Assembly: GCF_002278135.3 (NCBI RefSeq)
Contig: NZ_CP029425.2
Coordinates: 3,572,001-3,636,000, forward strand
DNA from: Bradyrhizobium ottawaense
Lineage (GTDB): Bacteria; Pseudomonadota; Alphaproteobacteria; Rhizobiales; Xanthobacteraceae
Length of the DNA: 64,000 nucleotides
Reading direction: 5' to 3'
In this document: piece after piece, positions 43,919 to 52,576 of the stretch
How the letters are laid out: each line of letters starts with the position of its first letter
How positions within the stretch are numbered: the stretch's first letter is position 1
Program-made: the position numbers and the translations under genes
Notes under the pieces: model-generated
What the model saw: only the letters and a program-made list of their open reading frames with translations
What the model was told of the DNA's origin: nothing
Databases searched by the model: none

Positions 43919-44734
43919 ATGGCCGAAACATCAGCATCACGCCCGGCGTCGACGATCCTCCTGCTGCGCGACGGCCCCACGGTCGACGGCAAGAGCCGCG
44001 ACGAAATCGAGGTCTTCATGATGGTCCGCCATCATCAGATCGAGTTCAACTCGGGCGCGCTGGTGTTTCCCGGCGGCAGCGTCGATGCCGGCGACAACGA
44101 GATCGTCGCGCGCTCCGACCTGTATTCGGGCGGTGAAGGCCTCAGCGAGGCGGATCGCGGTTTTCGCATCGCGGCGATCCGCGAGACCTTCGAAGAGAGC
44201 GGCATCCTGCTGGCGCGGTCAAAGGGGACGGGCGCGCCTGTCGATGCCAGGCGTGCCGGCGAGATCGCCGACAAGCACCGCGTCGCGCTCAACGAGCACA
44301 AGGTCAGCTTCCTGAGCATCCTGGTCGACAACGACCTTCAGCTCGCACTCGACACGCTCGTGCCTTACGCGCACTGGATCACGCCGGAGGGCATGCCCAA
44401 GCGCTTCGACACATGGTTCTTCCTTGCCGCGGCGCCACCCGACCAGCTCGGCGCCCATGACGGAAGGGAGTCGACCGATTCGATCTGGGTCTCGCCGCGC
44501 GAGGCGGTGGAAGGCGGCGAGAGTGGCCGCTTCAAGCTGCCGTTTCCGACCACGCGCAATCTGATCCGGCTGGCGAAGCAGGGCAGCGTGAAAGACGCGC
44601 TCGACCATGCCAAGGGCATGTCGATCGTCACGGTGATGCCCGTGATGACCAAGACCGAAACCGGCCGCCAGCTCCGTATCCCCCGCGAAGCCGGCTATGA
44701 CGGTGAGGTGTTCGAGGTCGGGGCGGTGGGCTAA
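43919..44734 (+). CDS. NUDIX hydrolase (NUDT7/8/19-like, possible acyl-CoA diphosphatase)
   Basis: 271 residues from the ATG at 43919, only four bases after the preceding stop, so co-transcribed. The Nudix box is split by a loop: GALVFPGGSVDAGD (about 46-59) and later AAIRETFEESGILLA (85-99) with the catalytic RETFEESG. The insertion and the C-terminal region (YAHWITPEGMPKRFDTWFFLA, PTTRNLIRLAKQ) are characteristic of the NUDT19-like branch, some members of which cleave CoA derivatives. This would fit the acyl-CoA genes upstream. Confidence 0.88.
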   Translation: MAETSASRPASTILLLRDGPTVDGKSRDEIEVFMMVRHHQIEFNSGALVFPGGSVDAGDNEIVARSDLYSGGEGLSEADRGFRIAAIRETFEESGILLARSKGTGAPVDARRAGEIADKHRVALNEHKVSFLSILVDNDLQLALDTLVPYAHWITPEGMPKRFDTWFFLAAAPPDQLGAHDGRESTDSIWVSPREAVEGGESGRFKLPFPTTRNLIRLAKQGSVKDALDHAKGMSIVTVMPVMTKTETGRQLRIPREAGYDGEVFEVGAVG

Positions 44735-44783
44735 TACACTTCGACACGTAACGAACTATCTGCGACCGCAGACGCGCTAGGTT

Positions 44784-44804
44784 CCGTCCCTGACAACGGG
44801 ACGG
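44784..44804 (+). promoter_or_regulatory. Hairpin masking the ribosome-binding site of the DMT transporter gene
   Basis: CCGTCCC (44784-44790) pairs perfectly with GGGACGG (44798-44804) around TGACAAC. The only Shine-Dalgarno-like GGAG (44803-44806) lies partly in the right arm, nine bases before the ATG at 44815. The structure could limit initiation. Confidence 0.4.
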
Positions 44805-44814
44805 AGCGCGCGAA

Positions 44815-45729
44815 ATGGACAGCCGGCAGGACACCAACATCGCCGTCGAGCTGGCGCTCCTGGTCGCGCTCGCGACGCTCTGGGGCGGCTCCTACACCTT
44901 CATCAAGCTCGGCGTCGCCACCATTCCCCCGATTACCTTGATCGCGGCGCGGACCACGATCGCGGGCCTCCTGCTGCTCGTCGTGATGTGGGCGCGCGGC
45001 ATCAGGATGCCGATGGACGCAGCGGCTTGGCAGCGCTTCGCCTTCCAGGCCGTGCTCAACAGCGTCATTCCCTGGACGCTGATCGCCTGGGGCGAGCGCC
45101 ATGTCGATGCCGCGCTCGCCACCATCCTCAACTCGGCCGGACCGATCTTCACCTTCCTGCTCACGGCGGTCGTCACCCGCCACGAGGCGACAAGCCCGCG
45201 AAAGCTGTTCGGCGTGATCGCGGGCATGGCCGGCATCCTGCTGATCGTCGGCGTCGATGCCTTCCACGACATCGGCAGCGGTCTCCTCGCGGAGGCGGCC
45301 ATCGTCGCCGCCACCATCTGCTACGCCTGCGCCGCGATCTTCGGCCGCAGCTTCAAGGGCCTCGACCCCATGGCACCCGCTGCCGGCTCGCTGCTGGCGG
45401 GGGCGGCGGTCCTGATTCCGGCCTCGCTCGTGGTCGAGCAGCCCTGGACGCTGTCGCCGTCGCCGAGCTCGGTGCTGGCGCTGCTCGCGCTCGCCGTGTT
45501 CTCGACGGCCGCGGCGTTTGCGATCTATTTCCGCCTGATCCAGACCCTGGGCTCGGTCGGCACCACCGCGCAGGCCTATCTGCGGGTGCCGATCGGGGTC
45601 GCCATCAGCGTCGCCTTCCTCGGTGAGAGCCTGAGCCAGACCGCCTGGATCGGGCTTGCCTGCGTCGTCCTCGGCGTAGCCGCCATGACGATCCCGGCCC
45701 GGCGGCAGGCAAGCGTCAAACCGTCATAG
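44815..45729 (+). CDS. EamA/DMT-superfamily transporter
   Basis: Inner-membrane drug/metabolite-type exporter with ten predicted helices in two EamA repeats, 304 residues. First repeat begins ALLVALATLWGGSYTFIKLGVATIPP; second begins LLAEAAIVAATICYACAAIFGRSF. The conserved ending (GTTAQAYLRVPIGVAISVAFLGESLSQTAWIGLACVVLGVAAM) contains the typical E/Q-rich turn before the last helix. Substrate unknown. ATG 44815 sits just after a hairpin that overlaps its ribosome-binding site. Confidence 0.92.
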   Translation: MDSRQDTNIAVELALLVALATLWGGSYTFIKLGVATIPPITLIAARTTIAGLLLLVVMWARGIRMPMDAAAWQRFAFQAVLNSVIPWTLIAWGERHVDAALATILNSAGPIFTFLLTAVVTRHEATSPRKLFGVIAGMAGILLIVGVDAFHDIGSGLLAEAAIVAATICYACAAIFGRSFKGLDPMAPAAGSLLAGAAVLIPASLVVEQPWTLSPSPSSVLALLALAVFSTAAAFAIYFRLIQTLGSVGTTAQAYLRVPIGVAISVAFLGESLSQTAWIGLACVVLGVAAMTIPARRQASVKPS

Positions 45730-45812
45730 ATCGGGCAAGGGGGCTTCGACGCCCCCAATATTAAGGATAATCGGCGGCCCGAGGCATGTTTCCCCGGGGC
45801 CGCAATACGTCG

Positions 45813-45831
45813 TATATTGGGCCTCCAATAT
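45813..45831. promoter_or_regulatory. Inverted repeat over a -10-like box before the histidine kinase gene
   Basis: TATATT (45813-45818) overlaps the inverted repeat ATATTGG-GCCT-CCAATAT (45814-45831). This is 20 bases before the kinase ATG. It could be a promoter with an overlapping operator. A separate GGGGGC/GCCCCC stem-loop (45739-45756) after the transporter gene lacks a T-run. Confidence 0.35.
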
Positions 45832-45850
45832 CCCGGTCCCTCAAAGCCCA

Positions 45851-48538
45851 ATGTCCGCCGAATTGACGCCGACCCCTGAGAAAAAGCGAACATTCTCGCT
45901 CTCCATCGGCCAGCTCACTTTCGGCAGCTTCCTGTTGGTGCTGGCGGTGATCATCGTCACGTCGACCGCGAGCGTGATCGCGATCCGACACATCGACACC
46001 ACCTTCGCCGAGCTGCAGAGGCTCCAGAGCGTCGGTGACCTCGCCGAGGACATCGATCGCCGCATGAACGAGTTGCGGCTTGCCGCGCGCGACTTCGTCA
46101 CCGATCCCGGCGCCGGCATCCAGTTCAAGCAGGTCGGAGAGGCGGCCTCGACGCTCAGCGACATCCTGAAGAAGACCCGCATCGAGCTCGCGCCCGAGCA
46201 GCAGGACATGATCGACGGGGTCACCGAGCGGCTCGCGACTTATCGCAACGGCCTCGAGCGGATATCGACCCTGATCGATCGCCGCGCCCAGCTGCTCGCC
46301 GGCCTGCCGCCGCTGCGCGAACAGTTCGATGTGGCTGTCTCCGGTGCGGCCGACCGTGATCTGGCATCGCGCCTGTCGGAGGCGCAGAGCCGGATCGCGC
46401 TCGGGCTGCTCGCGCGCAACCCGTCCGCGGCCGAGCAGGCCGCGCAGAACATGCGGGCCCTGAACATTGTCGATGCCCGGCTGAAATCGGCGGTGAACGA
46501 TTATGCCGAGGCCATCATGGCCGTGGCCGTTCGCGAGCGGCAGATCGCCGACATCGACCGCGAGGTGCTGGGAACCGAGGGCCGGCTGATCGGCCGCGTC
46601 ACCGAATTGCTGCGCGAGGTCAGCGACCGACGCGGCCACGTGCTGTCGCGCGACTTCGCCCGGACGCTGACGGAAGCGCGATGGCAGAGCATCGTGCTCG
46701 GCACCATCGGCGTGCTGATCGGCATCGGCGCTGCCTTGTTCGTGGTGCGCAGGACGGTGCGTCCGCTCGCCCAGATCGCCCGCTCCATCCGCGCGCTTGC
46801 GGCGGGCCGGAAAGACACCTCGATTCCGTCGGCCGACCTCGACAACGAGATCGGCGACATCGCGCGTGCAGCCGAAGTGTTCCGCCGCGCGCTGGAGGAG
46901 GCCGACACGGCGCGCGAGGCAGCGGTGCGCGCGCTCACCGAGCAGCGCCTCGCCGAAGAGAGCTACCGAAAGCTGTTCGAGGGCTCGGTCGACGGCATCT
47001 ATGTGACGACGCCGGCCGGCGATCTGCTCAACGCCAATCCGGCGCTGGCGCGGATGATGGGCTATGACAGCCCGCAGCACCTCATCGACAGCATCAACGA
47101 CATCGCCCACACCATCTACGTCCATCCCGAGGCACGCGTCGAATACCAGCGGCTGATGGCACGCGACGGCATGGTGCGTGAGTTCGAGTACCAGGTGCGC
47201 CAGCGCAGCGGCGACATCCTGTGGCTCTCGGACAGCGCCACCGGCGTGCGGGACGAAGCGGGCAACATCGTCCGTTACGAGGGCACGCTGCGCGACATCA
47301 CCGACCAGAAGCGGGCGGAAGACGCCATCGCCGAAGGCCGGCGCCTGCTCCAGCAGGTCATCGACACCGTGCCGGCGGTGATCAACGTCAAGGACCGCGA
47401 CCTGCGCTATGTGCTGATGAACCGCTATATGGCCGGCATCTTCGGCATCGAACCCGGCGACGCGCTCGGGCGCACCACGGCGGACCTGATGTCGCGCTAC
47501 GGCGCGGCCAAGACCGACGAGAACGACAAGCGCGTGCTCAGCATCCGCAAGGGGCTCGGCTTCTATGAGGAGGAGTACAAGGACTCCTCGGGCAACATGC
47601 GGCAATGGCTGGTCAACAAGCTGCCGCTGCTCGATGCCGAGGGCGAGATCGAGCGGATCGTCACCGTCGCGCTCGACATCGGCGAGCGCAAGCGCGGTGA
47701 GCAGGAGATGCGCAAGGCCAAGGAGTCCGCCGAGACCGCGCTGCGCAATCTGCGCGAGACCCAGGCCTCGCTGATCGAGGCCGAGAAGCTCGCCGCGCTC
47801 GGACGCCTCGTCGCCGGCGTCGCCCACGAGGTCAACAATCCCGTCGGCATCAGCCTCACGGTCGCCTCCGCGCTGGAGCGCAAGACCGCGATGTTCACCT
47901 CCGAGGTCGAGCGCGGCGAGCTGCGCCGCTCCACGCTCAACGACTTCCTCAACACCAGCCGCGATGCATCCTCGCAGCTCGTCTCCAATCTCAATCGCGC
48001 CGCCGAGCTGATCCAGTCGTTCAAGCAGGTCGCCGCCGACCGCAACTATTCGGATCAGCGCAGCTTCGATCTCGGCGACCTCACCGAGCAGGTGGTGATG
48101 AGTCTGAGGCCGGGCCTGCGCAAGCACAATCTGACGCTCAATGTCGAGTGCCAGCCCGATCTCACCATGAATAGCTATCCGGGCCCGTACGGCCAGGTGC
48201 TGACCAATCTGTTTCTCAATTCGGTGGCGCACGCCTTCCCGGACGGCCGGCCGGGAACCATCGACATCCAGGTCCGCGAGTCCGGCAAGGACAATGTCGA
48301 GATCATCTTCTCGGACAATGGTTGCGGCATGTCACTCGACGTCCGACGCCGTGCCTTCGATCCGTTCTTCACGACGCGGCGCGACCAGGGCGGCACCGGT
48401 CTTGGATTGCACATCGTCTACAGCATCGTCACCAACCGGCTCGGCGGGCGGCTCGATCTCGATTCCGAACCGGGCAGTGGCACCCGCATCCAGATCATCC
48501 TGCCGCGCACGGCGCCGCTGGAGCAGGCTGCGGAATAG
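45851..48538 (+). CDS. Membrane-bound hybrid-free sensor histidine kinase with HAMP and two PAS domains
   Basis: 895 residues. TM1 at about 23-45 (TFGSFLLVLAVIIVTSTASVIA), a periplasmic helical sensor of about 230 residues, and TM2 near 279-299 (IVLGTIGVLIGIGAALFVV). HAMP from about 300 (RRTVRPLAQIARSIRALAAG), PAS1 from about 372 (LFEGSVDGIYVTTPAGDLL), PAS2 from about 500 (VIDTVPAVINVKDRDLRYVLMN). Phospho-acceptor His659 in LVAGVAHEVNNPVG, and the ATPase with NLFLNSVAHAFPDG (N box), FSDNGCGM, FDPFFTTR and GGTGLGLHIV. No receiver domain and no adjacent response regulator; an orphan kinase with unknown signal. Confidence 0.94.
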   Translation: MSAELTPTPEKKRTFSLSIGQLTFGSFLLVLAVIIVTSTASVIAIRHIDTTFAELQRLQSVGDLAEDIDRRMNELRLAARDFVTDPGAGIQFKQVGEAASTLSDILKKTRIELAPEQQDMIDGVTERLATYRNGLERISTLIDRRAQLLAGLPPLREQFDVAVSGAADRDLASRLSEAQSRIALGLLARNPSAAEQAAQNMRALNIVDARLKSAVNDYAEAIMAVAVRERQIADIDREVLGTEGRLIGRVTELLREVSDRRGHVLSRDFARTLTEARWQSIVLGTIGVLIGIGAALFVVRRTVRPLAQIARSIRALAAGRKDTSIPSADLDNEIGDIARAAEVFRRALEEADTAREAAVRALTEQRLAEESYRKLFEGSVDGIYVTTPAGDLLNANPALARMMGYDSPQHLIDSINDIAHTIYVHPEARVEYQRLMARDGMVREFEYQVRQRSGDILWLSDSATGVRDEAGNIVRYEGTLRDITDQKRAEDAIAEGRRLLQQVIDTVPAVINVKDRDLRYVLMNRYMAGIFGIEPGDALGRTTADLMSRYGAAKTDENDKRVLSIRKGLGFYEEEYKDSSGNMRQWLVNKLPLLDAEGEIERIVTVALDIGERKRGEQEMRKAKESAETALRNLRETQASLIEAEKLAALGRLVAGVAHEVNNPVGISLTVASALERKTAMFTSEVERGELRRSTLNDFLNTSRDASSQLVSNLNRAAELIQSFKQVAADRNYSDQRSFDLGDLTEQVVMSLRPGLRKHNLTLNVECQPDLTMNSYPGPYGQVLTNLFLNSVAHAFPDGRPGTIDIQVRESGKDNVEIIFSDNGCGMSLDVRRRAFDPFFTTRRDQGGTGLGLHIVYSIVTNRLGGRLDLDSEPGSGTRIQIILPRTAPLEQAAE

Positions 48539-48547
48539 CTCGTGCGT

Positions 48548-48901
48548 CTAGTCGAAGTCGGCGAGCTTGTGCAGCGTCGCGCCAAAAATCTGGCTGGCCT
48601 TGCCGACGAGAGCCGTGCCCGTCATCTCCGCGCGCGTGTCAGTGAAGGTGCCGCTGAGGCCGATGCCGACGGGGGCAGGGCCGCCGAACAGCGGATTGTC
48701 GTCGCCCCGCGGCGAGGTGTGTCGTTGCACCAGCACTTCGCCCTTGAAGGTGTTGTTGTCCTTCACCACGTAGCTGCCGGTGTAATAGAGGTAGGCATCG
48801 CCGCCAAGGATCTTGCCGTCGCGAAAAAGGATCACGCCGCTGCCCTTGCCGGCTCGACCATCGAGCAGGGTCACGTGAATCGAATAGAGACCGTTTTTCA
48901 T
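48548..48901 (-). CDS. GrlR-like regulatory protein
   Basis: 117 residues from the ATG at 48901. The sequence MKNGLYSIHVTLLDGRAGKGSGVILFRDGKILGGDAYLYYTGSY follows the lipocalin-like GrlR fold, whose namesake represses type III secretion in enteric pathogens by binding the activator GrlA. The end of the barrel, FGGPAPVGIGLSGTFTDTRAEMTGTALVGK, is also typical. No type III secretion genes and no GrlA are in the window, so a different partner or small-ligand role is likely. Convergent with the histidine kinase gene. Confidence 0.75.
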   Translation of the reverse strand: MKNGLYSIHVTLLDGRAGKGSGVILFRDGKILGGDAYLYYTGSYVVKDNNTFKGEVLVQRHTSPRGDDNPLFGGPAPVGIGLSGTFTDTRAEMTGTALVGKASQIFGATLHKLADFD

Positions 48902-49164
48902 AACGTCCCGCAGGCCGGCCGCCATCGCCCAATGGCGTAACCGGTCCCGCTTTTATGCCAAAGCGCATTCTCTCGCGCAACGCGGCAGTTTGCCGGCCGG
49001 CCACGGGAAGTTGCCGCCGCGAGCCGTAGTTGTTCCGGCTTGTGAGTGACGTCGTCATGACGGTCTGATGACGGGGCGAGGCCGGCCGCCTGCGAATCAG
49101 GGTTGGCCCGCGAAATGCATGACAAACGTTGCACTGGACGCGGAGTGCTGGAGCTTGCGCCGGA

Positions 49165-49548
49165 TCAGGTATATTTCTTGTCGCGCTCAAGCAGCTCGAT
49201 GGAGATGCCTTCGGGGCCGCGGATGAAGCAGATGCGCACGCCGGGCCGGATCGTGGTCGGCTCGCGCGTGAACGTGACGCCCTTGGCCTTGATCTCGGCT
49301 GCAACGGCATCGATGTCCTTCACCGTCAGGCCAAAATGGTCGAGACCCTGATGCGGGTGCGGAGGCGGCGGGTTGACGGCGTTGTCGCCCTCGAGCGGCG
49401 CGATGAAGATCCTGGCGCCGCCCAGATTCACGTCGATCCGTCCCGGCGCGTGCACGATCTCGCCACCGAGGATGTCCCGCAGCCAGGCCGCCGTGGCCTC
49501 CGGATCGGGGCTGCGCAGATGGACGTGATCCCAAGTGACGACTGGCAT
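49165..49548 (-). CDS. VOC-superfamily (glyoxalase-like) protein
   Basis: 127 residues with two beta-alpha-beta-beta-beta units. The metal-binding pattern is visible: His in TWDHVHLRSPDPEATAAWL (first unit), His in GLDHFGLTVKDIDA and Glu in GISIELLERD (second unit). This fits dioxygenase or glyoxalase-type enzymes. ATG 49548 follows GGGAGAATTGAA. Substrate unknown. Confidence 0.88.
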   Translation of the reverse strand: MPVVTWDHVHLRSPDPEATAAWLRDILGGEIVHAPGRIDVNLGGARIFIAPLEGDNAVNPPPPHPHQGLDHFGLTVKDIDAVAAEIKAKGVTFTREPTTIRPGVRICFIRGPEGISIELLERDKKYT

Positions 49549-49727
49549 TTCAATTCTCCCAACGGGCCTTCGCGATGTTGCTGCGCATGTTAGCGGCCGT
49601 GGGCGGTGATCGCCACCGTCCCTGCCGATTCGCAGCTGCGCGGGAACCTTAGTTCCTCTTCCGGATTAAGGTAAGCAGTGGCCGGTCCGTCGTTGCATGG
49701 GCTTTGGCCGCGATCGGTGATGCAACC

Positions 49728-50312
49728 ATGAACGCCAGGCTCGACCGGATCGGATTGGGGCGCTTCGCCGGGACCGGCGAACGAGTGGCGCGGGCCGTGA
49801 CGATCGCGAGCGTCTCATTTGGCCGCAGCCTTCTGTGGCTGCTGGCGGCCATCATTGTCGGCTGCGGCGTCTGGATGCTGCTGCCTCCGTCCAAGGGCAA
49901 TAGTGCTGAGCCGTTGAAGGCGGAGCTGGCGGCCGTCGAGCCGGCTCCTCCGAGCGATACGGCCGTAGCGGTGTCGCCGGTCTCGGAAGCCCAAGCACCG
50001 GCCAAGTCACCTGCCGTGGCAGAACTCGGTCGTCTCAGGATTTCATCGCAGACCTGGCGCCGCGGCGGCCTTGGCTCGAGAGCCCTGGTGACGTTCACGC
50101 TGCGAAACGACAATGACTATGCCGTAAAGGATGTCGAGATCGTCTGCGCCTTTACGCGGCGCGACGGCAGTCATCTCACCAACCGCAGCCGCGTGCTGGC
50201 GGATTCGGTCAGCATGAAGAGCCGCAAGACCTTTGCGCATATCCCGGTCGGCTTCATCAACGTGAATGCCGATCAGGCGAAATGCTCGCTTGTTGCAGCA
50301 CACCGTGCTTAA
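49728..50312 (+). CDS. Uncharacterised single-pass membrane protein
   Basis: 194 residues from the ATG at 49728 (a TTG at 49704 adds eight residues). One membrane helix at about 36-54 (SLLWLLAAIIVGCGVWMLL), an Ala/Pro/Glu-rich linker (about 60-100), and a C-terminal beta-sandwich-like part (LRISSQTWRRGGLGSRALVTFTLRNDNDYAVKDVEIVCAFTR) that resembles periplasmic FxLYD-type domains, with two cysteines. It could sit in the periplasm anchored to the inner membrane. Not recognised further. Confidence 0.65.
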   Translation: MNARLDRIGLGRFAGTGERVARAVTIASVSFGRSLLWLLAAIIVGCGVWMLLPPSKGNSAEPLKAELAAVEPAPPSDTAVAVSPVSEAQAPAKSPAVAELGRLRISSQTWRRGGLGSRALVTFTLRNDNDYAVKDVEIVCAFTRRDGSHLTNRSRVLADSVSMKSRKTFAHIPVGFINVNADQAKCSLVAAHRA

Positions 50313-50482
50313 CGGCGGCATGTTCCGGTAGCGGAAAAGTTACCCTCCTTGGTCCTTGCTGGCCCTTGGCGAAAAAACCTCGCATCGCCATTTGAACCGA
50401 ACGGCTGGGCCAGGAACCAAATAAGAGATCGCCTGTTGAGGCGGAGAGCCCACGCGGGGATGCGGGGGGCGGAGCGCGGCCA

Positions 50483-50950
50483 ATGCCCATCTTTCGGTAT
50501 TTCGTCTTTGTCGGTGGAGCTTTGCTCGCTCTGCTGTTCGCGGTGAATTTCGCTTTCCCGGCGGCGCCTGTGGCACAAGCCGTTGCGACCGCGAGCAACG
50601 ATCAGCCCCTGATCCGAATCCGGTCCGATCGGCACCTGCCTGAGCGCGTCGTCCTCGACACCAGTCAGCCGACGATTGCTGCGCCCGCGGTGAAGACCGC
50701 CGCGGTTGTGGCTCCCCAGCCGCCCGTGCAGGAGGCCCAGTCGGCGGCCTTGGCCGAGCTGTCAGCCAAGGCGCGGGTGCGCGAGACCTTCGCCCAGTTC
50801 ACGCCGGCCGCGAAGACCGATACTGCCGCCAAGGCTCCGGTTCAGCCCAAGCGCAAGGTCGCCAGGGCCCATCCGGCGCCGCAGCAGGGACGACCGGTGA
50901 TGCTGGTTGCCCAGCAGCCGCATTTCGGGCTCTTCAACACGACCTGGTGA
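50483..50950 (+). CDS. Uncharacterised membrane-anchored protein with Ala/Pro/Lys-rich tail
   Basis: 155 residues. An N-terminal hydrophobic anchor or signal (MPIFRYFVFVGGALLALLFAVNFAFPAAP) is followed by IRIRSDRHLPERVVLDTSQPTI and a low-complexity Ala/Val/Pro/Gln region, then a basic segment (AAKAPVQPKRKVARAHPAPQ). It ends QPHFGLFNTTW. Similar short proteins are common in Bradyrhizobium. Followed by a candidate terminator; function unknown. Confidence 0.65.
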   Translation: MPIFRYFVFVGGALLALLFAVNFAFPAAPVAQAVATASNDQPLIRIRSDRHLPERVVLDTSQPTIAAPAVKTAAVVAPQPPVQEAQSAALAELSAKARVRETFAQFTPAAKTDTAAKAPVQPKRKVARAHPAPQQGRPVMLVAQQPHFGLFNTTW

Positions 50951-50965
50951 CAGCCGCCTTCGATC

Positions 50966-50992
50966 CGTCTCGAAACGAGGCGGGGGCTTTTT
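50966..50992 (+). terminator. Probable intrinsic terminator before tRNA-Arg
   Basis: CGTCTCG (50966-50972), loop AAA, CGAGGCG (50976-50982) with one G-U pair, then GGGGC and five T's (50988-50992). It lies 16 bases after the 50483-50950 gene. Confidence 0.5.
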
Positions 50993-51105
50993 ATTGGTCG
51001 GCCTCTCTGCTAATTCGAACCCATCCGAACCGCCGTCCGATGTGCTGGCTCGTCAGCCGCCGGTCCGGCAAGGCTCGGTTTGTGGTCCGGTACCTCCGGG
51101 CCAGG

Positions 51106-51182
51106 GCGCTCGTAGCTCAGCTGGATAGAGCATCGGATTTCGATTCCGAGGGTCGGGAGTTCGAATCTCTCCGAGCGCGCCA
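51106..51182 (+). tRNA. tRNA-Arg (anticodon UCG)
   Basis: 77 nucleotides including encoded CCA. Acceptor GCGCTCG (51106-51112) pairs with CGAGCGC (51172-51178), discriminator G, CCA at 51180-51182. D-arm GCTC...GAGC with AGCTGGATA; anticodon stem TCGGA/TCCGA enclosing loop TTTCGAT, anticodon TCG (reads CGA, by wobble CGG). T-arm GGGAG-TTCGAAT-CTCTC with one G-U pair. All invariant positions (T8, TTC in the T loop, U33) are present. Confidence 0.95.
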
Positions 51183-51257
51183 CTCCTCCTTGGCGTTCCA
51201 GATATGTTCCAGAACGGCGCTGATGCCGCGCACCGTCGTAAGGGCTTGCTGCGTCGG

Positions 51258-52223
51258 TCAGGCTGGCGGGGTACGGCTGTGCCGGCCGCGTGCCAGCGTG
51301 TCGGACGGGGCCTCGTGGAACGTCGCGCGGTAGGCTGCGGCAAATTCACCGAGATGATGGAAGCCCTGCGCGCGCGCACACGTGGCGACGGTGGCGCCGC
51401 CGCCCTTGAGCAGACGGGCGCGGGTCGCCCACAGCCGCTTGAGGCGAATGTACTGATGCAGGCTCATGCCACGCACCTTGCTGACTGCGCCGCCGAGGGT
51501 GCGGATCGAGACGCCGAACTCACCGGCGAGATCGGCGGTATAGATCGGCACGGTCGGATGGGCTGCGACGTAATCGTCGATCCGCTGCACGAGCTTGATC
51601 GAACGCTCGCCTTGGACCGAGGCGCTCCGATCCGACATCGAATCGATCCGAAACAGATCGTCGAGTGCGAGCAGCAGGCCCTCCTGCAGATGGGCCGCCG
51701 CCTCGGTGGTCTCGAACAGGAGCGGCTGCATTGACGCGGTTCGCAGGATGTCGAGCAGGAGTTGCCGCGTGTGCAGCAGGGCGGGCCGGTTCGCGACATG
51801 AGCCCGCAAACCGTCGGCGTGATCGAACCAGCCCCGGTCTTTGAGCTCGGGGGAGAAGATGATCATTGCATGATGATTAGTCTGAGGCTCGACGAAGTGG
51901 CATTCATCGTTGCCGCGGAGCGTCACGAAGAAGCGCGCGTCGAGATCCAGGCCCTTGAAGTTGACCTGGAGGTCGTCGGTCATGGACAGGATCACCATCC
52001 CGTCCGGCATCCGATAGGCGGTGTCAAGGATGCGCGCGAACGATCTCATCATGATGATGCGGCATGCCGGCAGGGAGACGACGGCGCGGGCCGCGGCGAA
52101 GTTCGGAATGTCGAGCGGAATGCTCCTGGCGTCCTCCATCGTCTCGATCGGCCGAAACGCATCGACGTCGGCAAAGCCGATCAGTTGAAGAGCTGAGGAC
52201 GGAGCGAGGGCGTCGAACAACAT
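51258..52223 (-). CDS. AraC-family transcriptional regulator
   Basis: 321 residues from the ATG at 52223 (an in-frame ATG at 52277 adds 18 residues; the family usually starts near FDALAPS). The N-terminal 210 residues form a sensory domain (ARAVVSLPACRIIMMRSFARIL, FVTLRGNDECHFVEPQTNHHAMIIF). The C-terminal two helix-turn-helix AraC domain spans about 225-315: IYTADLAGEFGVSIRTLGGAVSKVRGMSLHQYIRLKRLWATR, and second HTH TVATCARAQGFHHLGEFAAAYRATFHEAPSDTL, a good FxhxxxFxxxYrxxFGxxPs match. Ligand and targets unknown. Confidence 0.9.
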   Translation of the reverse strand: MLFDALAPSSALQLIGFADVDAFRPIETMEDARSIPLDIPNFAAARAVVSLPACRIIMMRSFARILDTAYRMPDGMVILSMTDDLQVNFKGLDLDARFFVTLRGNDECHFVEPQTNHHAMIIFSPELKDRGWFDHADGLRAHVANRPALLHTRQLLLDILRTASMQPLLFETTEAAAHLQEGLLLALDDLFRIDSMSDRSASVQGERSIKLVQRIDDYVAAHPTVPIYTADLAGEFGVSIRTLGGAVSKVRGMSLHQYIRLKRLWATRARLLKGGGATVATCARAQGFHHLGEFAAAYRATFHEAPSDTLARGRHSRTPPA

Positions 52224-52368
52224 GGTCTGGCCGGCTGCTGAAATGTGACAATCAAATGAACGTCGATACACCGCCATCAATGGCGAAACATCGCGTTTCA
52301 GTAAACCGAATTTCAGGCCGTAGTATTGCGGACATCATGCCATGACGTCCGTCAGATCAATGTCACCG

Positions 52369-52503
52369 TCAACGTTCCCGGCTCATCGGCTGGCCGGAGG
52401 CGAGGTCGATGAAATGCAGCCGCGTGCAGGCGGGACAGGCGAAGGATGCAAAGCTCCGTCTCTCCTGCCTCAGCTGCTTCTCAAGATCCGTCTGTACGTT
52501 CAT
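52369..52503 (-). CDS. Tiny CxxC protein (44 residues) downstream of a FixK/FNR-like box
   Basis: A short frame on the minus strand from ATG 52503 to TGA 52369. The peptide contains ERRSFASFACPACTRLHFI, i.e. a CPAC motif followed by TRLHFID, and ends SGQPMSRER. Small zinc-ribbon proteins with CxxC-x2-LHF(I/V) tails are frequent in Bradyrhizobium, and this looks like a one-knuckle version. A TTGA-N6-TCAG palindrome is centred about 80 bases upstream of the start. No strong ribosome-binding site is present, so the call rests on the motif and the upstream box. Confidence 0.5.
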   Translation of the reverse strand: MNVQTDLEKQLRQERRSFASFACPACTRLHFIDLASGQPMSRER

Positions 52504-52576
52504 GCCCGTCTGGGGGCATCGAAAAACGATCAAGTCCGCCATCACCGTAGAATGACGGTGCGTGCCGATTTCATCC

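Noticed and set aside
45761..48232. Long open frame (over 800 codons) on the minus strand opposite the histidine kinase
   Set aside because: An antisense shadow caused by GC-rich third positions; the plus strand has complete HAMP, PAS and kinase motifs.
48548..48901. GrlR-like gene together with the FlhB-like domain considered as traces of a type III secretion system
   Set aside because: No secretin, ATPase, needle or other export-apparatus genes are present, and the two loci are about 29 kb apart.
51106..51182. tRNA-Arg considered as an attachment site for a genomic island
   Set aside because: No integrase gene is adjacent and no second copy of the tRNA 3' end was seen in the window.
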